Source of the DNA: an uncultured Acidaminococcus sp.
GTDB lineage: Bacteria; Bacillota; Negativicutes; Acidaminococcales; Acidaminococcaceae
Assembly (NCBI GenBank): GCA_900770265.1
Contig: CAAGJR010000227.1
Location: forward strand, 1 to 12,544
Direction: 5' to 3'
Length of the DNA: 12,544 nt
Shown: piece after piece, positions 8,001-12,544 of the stretch
How positions within the stretch are numbered: the first letter of the stretch is position 1
Layout of the letters: each line of letters begins with the position of its first letter
Program-made: the position numbers and the translations under genes
Notes under the pieces: model-generated
Databases searched by the model: none
What the model was told of the DNA's origin: nothing
The model's input: the letters and a program-made list of their open reading frames with translations, nothing else

Positions 8001-9943
8001 TCTTCCGGGACAAGGAACTGTACCTGGCCGTGGGATCCGATGTGGTGGAGAATGCCTCGGCGTACCGGCTGGCGCCGGCCGAAGATTCCATCCATTCTCT
8101 CAACCACATCATCTTTGAACGGGAGACCCGGGAGAACAGCAACTGGTATACGGATGCACCGGCCGGGAAGGAGAAGGAACGGACGGCGGAAAAGCAGATC
8201 CGGGGGAAGATCCTCCATTTGAAGCTGGATAAATTCTACGAAGATGTAAGCTCCACCCGGATCCGGGAAAACATTGACCAGAACCGGGATGTTTCTGCCC
8301 TGATGGATTCGGTGGCCCAGAATTTCATCTATGCCAACAATCTGTACCTGCGGGAACCGGCCTATAAACATGTGCTGGAAGCCCGGGAAATCGGCATCGG
8401 GGAGTTCCGGCCCCGGAAATGGACCGACCTGCCCCAGCTGCGGTCCCTGCTGGAGGAACAGGGGGAGGGGTCCCTGCTGGTGCAACGGTACCTGGCCTGG
8501 GAAAGGGAAGATGGACGGCCCCGGGTCTTCACCCAATATGTGGACGGGGGAGAAAAGGGAGGCCATCTGGCAGCTTTTGGCGCCGTCCACCAGGTCCCGG
8601 TCCAGGATCTCCTGATGGAATTCCGGGATCCCCGGGTGGCAGAGCATGTACGGGAGGAAGCCTCCGGAAGGATCGCGGCCCTGGGCTGTTTTGCCGTCAG
8701 CGGGAACAGCTCCATTTCCCATCCGGGGCAGATCCTTCTCACCGAAATCATGACAGAACTGATCAACCGGGATTTCACCTATGTGGTCTACCATCCGGTG
8801 GATCCATCCGGGTACCGGGAAGATACGGTGGAAATCCTGATCCGGCAGGGATTTGTAGATATTGCGCCGGAAGGGGCACCCCATCCGGTCTATGCGGTCC
8901 AGATCAAATCCCCGGTGGTGCTGTTCCGGGATGTGGAGACCACCATCAAGAATCCCTTCAACAAGAACCGCCGTGTCCGCAGTGCCCTGGACCGGGCCCA
9001 CAACAATCTGCTGCGGGTGCTCCGGCAGCTCTATCCCGGAAAGCTGCTCCTCTGTTTCAATCCCAGTGCCATGCATTACCGGATCATCCAGAAAGTGGCC
9101 CGGCTGAATGGGGTGTCCACCCTGGAAGATCCCAAAAAGCGCCGGGGGCCCTATATGTCCGTTCCTTTTGGGAAGGCCCTCAGTGATGTGCTGGTCCCCA
9201 ATACGGTGACCAAGGCCCTCCATATCGAAAAGTATTTCAACCGGTCCGTGAAGGGATTCACCCTGGCGGAAGCCCACCACTATGCCACGGTGGACAACCA
9301 GGTGAAGACCATCCGCTCTTTTGGCCGGCCGGTGATCCTCATTGACGACCTTCTGGAAAAAGGCCACCGGATGCGGATGTTGACCCCTTATCTGAAAAAA
9401 AACGATGTACCGGTCCTGGAAGTACTGGTGGGGGTCATGACGGGCTGCGGCATGGATTTGATGGCCCAGCAGGGATTCCGGTGCCAGTGTGCCTATTTCC
9501 TGCCCTCTCTGGAGCTGTGGCTCAACGAACGGGACTGCTACCCCTTCATCGGCGGGGACAGCATCGACAATGCCAACAACTACAGCGGCTACGACAGGAA
9601 TCCTTCTGTGAACCTGATCCTGCCCTATGTGAAACCGGAATTCATCTGCCAGGGCAATGGAGACGCGGCCTACCTGTATTCGCTCACCTGTCTCCAGAAT
9701 GCCAAACTGATCATGGAGACCCTGCAGGATGAATACCAGGCCCTGTACGAAAAACGGCTGACCCTGAAACGGTTGGGAGAAGTGATTTCCGTCCTGCGGA
9801 TCCCGGATGTGGACATCGGGGTGAAATTCGATTCCAATATGGATCCCACCCGTTTCATTGAAAATGATATGGAACGACTGATCCGGCTGCGCTGGGGAGA
9901 AGCAGGCCCCCGGCTGTATGACCGGAACCGGGGCGGCGAGTGA
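5006..9943 (+). CDS. Giant multidomain protein: HD phosphohydrolase, helical repeat, NadD/CoaD-like nucleotidyltransferase, GNAT-like and PRTase-like regions
   Basis: A 1645-residue soluble protein; start at ATG 5006 with TAGGAG (4993-4998) seven bases upstream. Regions seen: (1) residues about 170-330, HD domain with His189, the pair His223-Asp224 (AAIHDIGK), His242, His260 and His265 (IAANHS) and Asp286 (YADFRVKS), a complete metal-site set. (2) About 375-905, all-helical, solenoid-like, no motif recognised. (3) About 913-1110, HxGH-type nucleotidyltransferase: GTFDPFSSGH (920-929), VGSD (1009-1012) and SSTRIREN (1082-1089), like NadD ISSTxIR. Ser926 stands where NadD has the first His, as Thr does in CoaD. 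(4) About 1130-1290, GNAT-like, ending in the typical IRQGF segment; degenerate CoA loop. (5) About 1346-1560, phosphoribosyltransferase-like, with VILIDDLLEKGHR (1443-1455) in place of the PRPP loop. Predicted cytoplasmic. Likely acts on a nucleotide or NAD-like compound; no function is known to me. Heads an operon with the next two genes. Confidence 0.85.
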   Translation: MKEMENTIRLWECIQEAMATPAFCRSLGLAPEQMRQQLRDWEMEKACALLESAADPQGRFPGAAVLEILRGFLPVLADEPPQGWLKDCYQALLRNLFPETTEPEPSPEADRYGTGQRILLQILRGLYHYEKLRCPFDPRRNIALLPVKEIRKEHYTREYLRFCTLVRDRYLYEFMRLGTEVTPFNTLGHIGGVAYVAVFMARQLHDRGVPVDVALIAGAAAIHDIGKYGCRKGEEKRVPYLHYYYTDLFCEREGLPQMGHIAANHSVWDLELENLSVESLLLIYADFRVKSTRDRQGREVIHFYTLEEAFDVILQKLDQVDGAKRKRYQKVYRKLADFEAYMEELGVTLELPEDFSPVPSQQRVRPAREYALLEGQEVVRQLKYAAIAHNIRLMSLFRSERDFGNLIEGARSQTNWKNLRAYISIFEEYSTYMTERQKLMTLQFLYEQLSHQEEDIRVQAAALMGKITANFNERYTKELPRGVRLPRKKITNQILFRHYLEMIIEPERRYTQQHKNRIGACLGPFLRAVLSTRYQRVGTALANIAEERHPTALYLEILRTWYEKPDLTAEQRMILLQALLYLRPEDLTETFCQQVGRTLEKMGGDDRLIVRIGALYATHHLFGEKEGKEALFSRLRRTMELPEAPGEFAEKESSLFLEDLKSGVHWIIKMANIHLMCYALLQGRERGNVMHLGMHLCNLVKVSEYLAVRQTAGEALLDIADSMTYAQRNEMAVELFNGLEIGDQQITKYVPEYLGRMILKLLPEELDEFLNSLQEDMDSTNFQLAGAAVDTMGVVLENFQDFARRFPEQDKQNRERQLRLLYAILRAFAHYNRELSRDAFRSLAAYVFHSSQMPEAQKEFLFLHSCKKIWVLLQENTESKLDFYSNAAVLNHIYRYISQVEAAAGGFAFPRKQKVCFYPGTFDPFSSGHKAVARRIRDMGFVVYLALDEFSWSKHTQPRLMRRKIMNMSVADLEDIYPFSENLPVNIANPEDIRKLRNIFRDKELYLAVGSDVVENASAYRLAPAEDSIHSLNHIIFERETRENSNWYTDAPAGKEKERTAEKQIRGKILHLKLDKFYEDVSSTRIRENIDQNRDVSALMDSVAQNFIYANNLYLREPAYKHVLEAREIGIGEFRPRKWTDLPQLRSLLEEQGEGSLLVQRYLAWEREDGRPRVFTQYVDGGEKGGHLAAFGAVHQVPVQDLLMEFRDPRVAEHVREEASGRIAALGCFAVSGNSSISHPGQILLTEIMTELINRDFTYVVYHPVDPSGYREDTVEILIRQGFVDIAPEGAPHPVYAVQIKSPVVLFRDVETTIKNPFNKNRRVRSALDRAHNNLLRVLRQLYPGKLLLCFNPSAMHYRIIQKVARLNGVSTLEDPKKRRGPYMSVPFGKALSDVLVPNTVTKALHIEKYFNRSVKGFTLAEAHHYATVDNQVKTIRSFGRPVILIDDLLEKGHRMRMLTPYLKKNDVPVLEVLVGVMTGCGMDLMAQQGFRCQCAYFLPSLELWLNERDCYPFIGGDSIDNANNYSGYDRNPSVNLILPYVKPEFICQGNGDAAYLYSLTCLQNAKLIMETLQDEYQALYEKRLTLKRLGEVISVLRIPDVDIGVKFDSNMDPTRFIENDMERLIRLRWGEAGPRLYDRNRGGE

Positions 9944-9971
9944 GCCGTCCCCTGGAAAGGAGAACTGCATT

Positions 9972-10958
9972 ATGGAAAACAACTGGCTTCATCTCAGTGA
10001 TCTGCCCCGGGAAGCAGGGGTAACCAGACCTTTGTCCCTGGCCGGACGGCCGGCCCTCCGGGAAAAGAACCGGGTCCATATCCTAGCCCTGGGGGATGTG
10101 GGACGGACCATGCTCATCGGGCTCCGGCTCCTGGGAGCGGATTCCATTGCCTCCCTGGGACTGTGTGACCTGAACCGGAAGAACCTGGAACGGCTGGAAA
10201 TCGAGATCAACCAGATCCGGTATCCTTTTCCCAAGGGAGACCAGGTGCTGCCGCCGGTGGATCTGGTGGACGAGGACCATCTCTTTGCCTGTGATGTGTT
10301 CATTTTCTGTGCCACCAAAGGAACGCCGCCCATAGGGGCCAAAGGGGACATGCGGATGGTCCAGCTGGAAGCCAACCGGGAACTGGTCCGCCATTTCGGG
10401 GAACTGGCCCGGAAGGCGAAGTTCCGGGGTCTGGCCTGCATCGTTTCCGATCCGGTGGACAACCTGTGCCGGGCCTTCTTGGAAAGTTCCGGCCTTGCTC
10501 CCTGGCAGGTCCAGGGCTATGGGCTGGGCGTCATGCATGCCCGGGCCTGCTACTATGCGGAAAAAGATCCCCGGCTGGTCCATTACCTGACAGAGGGACG
10601 GGCTTTCGGCCCCCATGGCCAGGATCTGGTGATCGCCGACAGCCTGGACCATTACGACGATGCCCTGTCCCGGGAATTGACCCGGAAAACCGTCACCTGC
10701 AATCTGGCGGTGCGGGAACTGGGCTACAAACCGTACCTGGCGCCGGCCCTTTCCAGCGCGGCCCTGTCCATCCTGCTGACTCTCCGGGGGGAGTGGCACT
10801 ACGGGTCCCTGTACCTGGGGGACGAAACAGAGGGCGCTTTCCTGGGAATGAAGAACCGCCTCACGGAACAGGGATTCGAATATGAGGACGCGGCGCTTTG
10901 TCCGGAACTGTACGACCGGGTCCGCCACGCCTATCTGAATCTGTGCCGGATGAAGTAA
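9972..10958 (+). CDS. Divergent lactate/malate dehydrogenase-like NAD-binding protein
   Basis: A 328-residue protein with the fold pattern of the LDH/MDH family. The Rossmann start VHILALGDVG (35-44) replaces the first Gly of GxGxxG with Ala39, and Asp66 (LCDLN) at the end of strand 2 favours NAD over NADP. The substrate loop has GDMR (Arg128) and Asn135. SDPVDNLC (159-166) corresponds to the family's NPVD, with Asp160 for Asn. GVMHAR (Arg191) corresponds to LDSAR, keeping the carboxylate-binding Arg but with Met188 where the catalytic Asp is expected. GPHGQ (His215) matches the catalytic GEHG His. These placements are by eye. The enzyme is therefore probably NAD-linked but with an altered 2-hydroxy/2-oxo-acid site, so ordinary lactate dehydrogenase is doubtful. 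ATG 9972 has AAAGGAG (9956-9962) upstream and is 28 bases after the large gene, so they are cotranscribed. Confidence 0.8.
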   Translation: MENNWLHLSDLPREAGVTRPLSLAGRPALREKNRVHILALGDVGRTMLIGLRLLGADSIASLGLCDLNRKNLERLEIEINQIRYPFPKGDQVLPPVDLVDEDHLFACDVFIFCATKGTPPIGAKGDMRMVQLEANRELVRHFGELARKAKFRGLACIVSDPVDNLCRAFLESSGLAPWQVQGYGLGVMHARACYYAEKDPRLVHYLTEGRAFGPHGQDLVIADSLDHYDDALSRELTRKTVTCNLAVRELGYKPYLAPALSSAALSILLTLRGEWHYGSLYLGDETEGAFLGMKNRLTEQGFEYEDAALCPELYDRVRHAYLNLCRMK

Positions 10959-10984
10959 CCGGCCAGGCAGAGAAGGGATGGATG

Positions 10985-12073
10985 ATGTTTTACGTAATTA
11001 AAATGGGCTGGCAGGAAGAGGGAGCCATCCGGCGGGTGGACGGGGCACTGGCCTGTGCCCTGGCAGGCCATCCCCATCAGGTGGTGGACCGGTTCAGTGA
11101 GTTCGTCCGGCTGTTTCCGGAAACCGGTCCCCTGGAGCCCGGTCCCCATCGGCTGCTGTTTGCCGTGAACCTGTCCCGGGGCGGCATCAGCGTGGGGTTT
11201 GCCCGGGTCATCGCCTATATTTCCCTCCATCTCCACTGTCTGGAAAACTGTGTCGGCAGCGTGGTGGTGGACGGGGAGGATGAGCTGTTCACCAAAAAGG
11301 CCGGCCGGGAAATGATCTTCATTGCCAACCGGTCAGGCTGTGCCTTTCCGGGGGCGCCCCTGGTGGAAGCCACCGGCTCTCTGTACAACTTCAACATCCA
11401 GGCCCGGATCCAGGGCATCAGCAATCCGGAGGCCTACAAAAAGGCCCTGGCCCGCCTGGTGGACCAGCTGCTGTCTTTTCCCGGTACCCCGGAAACAGGC
11501 AGCCGCCGGATCGCCCTGTTCCATGCCAGCAGCCGGGAGACCTCCAATACCCTGCTGCTGTGGAACCTGATCCGAAAGGACCTGGAGGGCCGGGCCCGGA
11601 TCCGGGAAGTGAACCTGCGGAACGGGACTTTGGTGGATTGCCGGGGGTGCAGCTACGAAGCCTGTCTCCATTTTGGGGAACAGGGGGATTGTTTTTATGG
11701 CGGGGTGATGGTGGAAGAAGGGTATCCGGCCATCCGGGAAAGTGATACCCTGGTCTTTGCCTGTCCCAACTACAATGATGCAGTCAGCGCCAATCTCATG
11801 GCCTTTTTCAACCGGATGACGGCCCTGTACCGGACCGACTTCCGGGAATTCGCCAAAAAGCGGATCTTTGCGCTGGTGGTCAGCGGGTACAGTGGAGGAG
11901 ACATTGTGGCAGAGCAGGTGATCGATGCCCTGAACTGCAACAAGCATTTCCTCCTGCCCCCTCATTTTGCCCTGATGGAGACGGCCAATGATCCGGGGAG
12001 CATCCTGAGGAATCCGGGACTGGAAGCGCGGGCGGCGGAAATGGCCGGCAGGATCCTGGGAGAGGAAATATAA
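10985..12073 (+). CDS. Flavodoxin-fold NAD(P)H-dependent FMN reductase / iron-sulfur-flavoprotein-like, with N-terminal extension
   Basis: A 362-residue protein. The C-terminal part (about 170-362) is a flavodoxin-like FMN reductase: HASSRETSNT (180-189) fits the FMN phosphate loop GSxRxxSNT, and SDTLVFACPNYNDAVSANL followed by MAFFNRM fits the isoalloxazine side and dimer helix of the NADPH-dependent FMN reductase and iron-sulfur flavoprotein families. Four cysteines, Cys219, Cys222, Cys227 and Cys236 (DCRGCSYEAC then GDC), sit where iron-sulfur flavoproteins carry their compact cluster, so a [4Fe-4S] centre is plausible. Residues 1-165 form a separate alpha/beta region (VNLSRGGISVGFA, LVEATGSLYNF) I do not recognise; this is longer than the usual ~180-200-residue family member. 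ATG 10985 is preferred over the adjacent ATG 10982 because GAAGGG (10972-10977) is at better spacing. It lies 26 bases after the dehydrogenase gene; last gene of the operon. Confidence 0.8.
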   Translation: MFYVIKMGWQEEGAIRRVDGALACALAGHPHQVVDRFSEFVRLFPETGPLEPGPHRLLFAVNLSRGGISVGFARVIAYISLHLHCLENCVGSVVVDGEDELFTKKAGREMIFIANRSGCAFPGAPLVEATGSLYNFNIQARIQGISNPEAYKKALARLVDQLLSFPGTPETGSRRIALFHASSRETSNTLLLWNLIRKDLEGRARIREVNLRNGTLVDCRGCSYEACLHFGEQGDCFYGGVMVEEGYPAIRESDTLVFACPNYNDAVSANLMAFFNRMTALYRTDFREFAKKRIFALVVSGYSGGDIVAEQVIDALNCNKHFLLPPHFALMETANDPGSILRNPGLEARAAEMAGRILGEEI

Positions 12074-12082
12074 ATTTTTCTC

Positions 12083-12111
12083 TTTTTAAAACAATTTAGA
12101 TGTTGTACAAT
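12083..12111 (+). promoter_or_regulatory. Possible promoter of the DASS transporter gene
   Basis: TACAAT (12106-12111) with a poor -35, TTTTTA (12083-12088), at 17-bp spacing, predicted start near 12118. It gives the transporter gene its own transcription beyond the terminator-like hairpin that follows. Confidence 0.4.
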
Positions 12112-12150
12112 AAGAAGCTGTAACCGACTGTTGCGAAAAGGCTTCTTTTT
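12112..12150 (+). terminator. Weak intrinsic terminator after the reductase gene
   Basis: AAGAAGC (12112-12118) pairs with GCTTCTT (12141-12147) around a 22-base loop, followed by a T run (12146-12150). The stem is only seven pairs with a large loop, so termination may be partial and some transcript may continue into the transporter gene. Confidence 0.4.
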
Positions 12151-12195
12151 GTCTATTCCGCGACAGCTACTTTTCCAGAAAGAAGGCTTTCCACC

Positions 12196-12544
12196 GTGAC
12201 CCTTTCCAAAAAATGGCAACAACTGATTTTCTGCGGCATCCTGGGTGCACTGTTTTTCCTGGTGCCGCCTCCGGGCGACCTGGCACCTGCAGGCTGGCAC
12301 GTTTTTGGCGTCTTTGCCGCCACCATCCTGGGCCTGATCCTGAAACCCATGCCCATGGGGGTCATGGCCCTTTTGGGCATGGTGAGCCTGTGCCTGACCC
12401 GGACCCTGACCCTGAAAGAGGCCCTCAGCGGCTTCAGCATTCCCACCATCTGGCTGGTGGTGGTGGCTTTTTTCATTTCCCGGGGCATCGTGAAGACCGG
12501 ACTGGGGGAGCGCATCGCCTATCTGTTCGTGGAGCGGTTCGGCA
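12196..12544 (+). CDS. DASS-family anion:Na+ symporter (CitT/SodiT1/YflS-like), N-terminal part
   Basis: Starting from GTG 12196, 116 codons run open to the window edge. The start follows AGAAGG (12181-12186) by nine bases; upstream in this frame there is only a stop (12121) and no ATG. After a short basic N-terminus (TLSKKWQQ) come hydrophobic segments: FCGILGALFFLVPPP, then VFGVFAATILGLIL, then VMALLGMVSLCL. These are followed by the family-typical stretch GFSIPTIWLVVVAFFISRGI and KTGLGERIAYLFVERFG. This pattern is characteristic of divalent-anion:sodium symporters that move citrate, succinate, malate, 2-oxoglutarate or tartrate across the cytoplasmic membrane. The exact substrate is decided by later parts outside the window. 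Probably a separate unit from the preceding operon. Confidence 0.88.
   Translation, partial: MTLSKKWQQLIFCGILGALFFLVPPPGDLAPAGWHVFGVFAATILGLILKPMPMGVMALLGMVSLCLTRTLTLKEALSGFSIPTIWLVVVAFFISRGIVKTGLGERIAYLFVERFG

Noticed and set aside
4928..9982. 1684-codon open frame on the minus strand opposite the giant gene
   Set aside because: It is codon-aligned with the sense gene and exists because TTA/CTA/TCA are absent there. Its translation is rich in His, Gln, Pro and Gly with no recognisable domain, and it has no ribosome site. It is a shadow.

Overview
The window is a GC-rich, gene-dense bacterial segment with strong AGGAGG-type ribosome binding sites and heavy use of CTG, CGG, GGC and TCC codons. 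A heterodimeric ABC exporter of the type common in Firmicutes, an iron-sulfur-flavoprotein-like reductase and a DASS-type carboxylate transporter all fit an anaerobic, amino- or organic-acid-using Firmicute. My best guess is Negativicutes (Acidaminococcus-like); this is inference, because no rRNA or marker gene is present.

Left block (1-4040): a LysR-type regulator, cut off by the left edge, is transcribed leftward. It diverges from two overlapping-function ABC half-transporters read rightward. The promoters of the two divergent units occupy the same ~40 bp, and the two arms of a 7-bp inverted repeat supply both -35 boxes. The ABC pair has the asymmetric active sites of a TM287/288, LmrCD or BmrCD type exporter: the first subunit has Asp and Gln in place of the catalytic Glu and His, and the second has a non-canonical LSAGQ signature.

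Middle (4041-5005): a 15-bp hairpin that can terminate the ABC transcript overlaps the -10 box and start site of the promoter for a small single-pass membrane protein with a coiled coil (4131-4460). A strong terminator follows. Then comes about 420 bp without a credible gene, holding a ~180-bp palindromic MITE/REP-like element and a 14-bp tandem repeat, ending in the promoter of the next operon.

Right block (5006-12073): three closely spaced genes form an apparent operon. The first encodes an unusual 1645-residue protein in which I can see an HD phosphohydrolase domain, a long helical middle, an NadD/CoaD-like nucleotidyltransferase, a GNAT-like region and a phosphoribosyltransferase-like region. 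The second is a divergent lactate/malate-dehydrogenase-like Rossmann protein. The third is a flavodoxin-fold FMN reductase with four clustered cysteines and a ~165-residue N-terminal extension. Together they look like an uncharacterised nucleotide- or NAD-linked metabolic or stress system, and they are the main candidate for something undescribed. A partial DASS-family anion/sodium symporter gene (12196 to the end) follows after a weak terminator and its own promoter.
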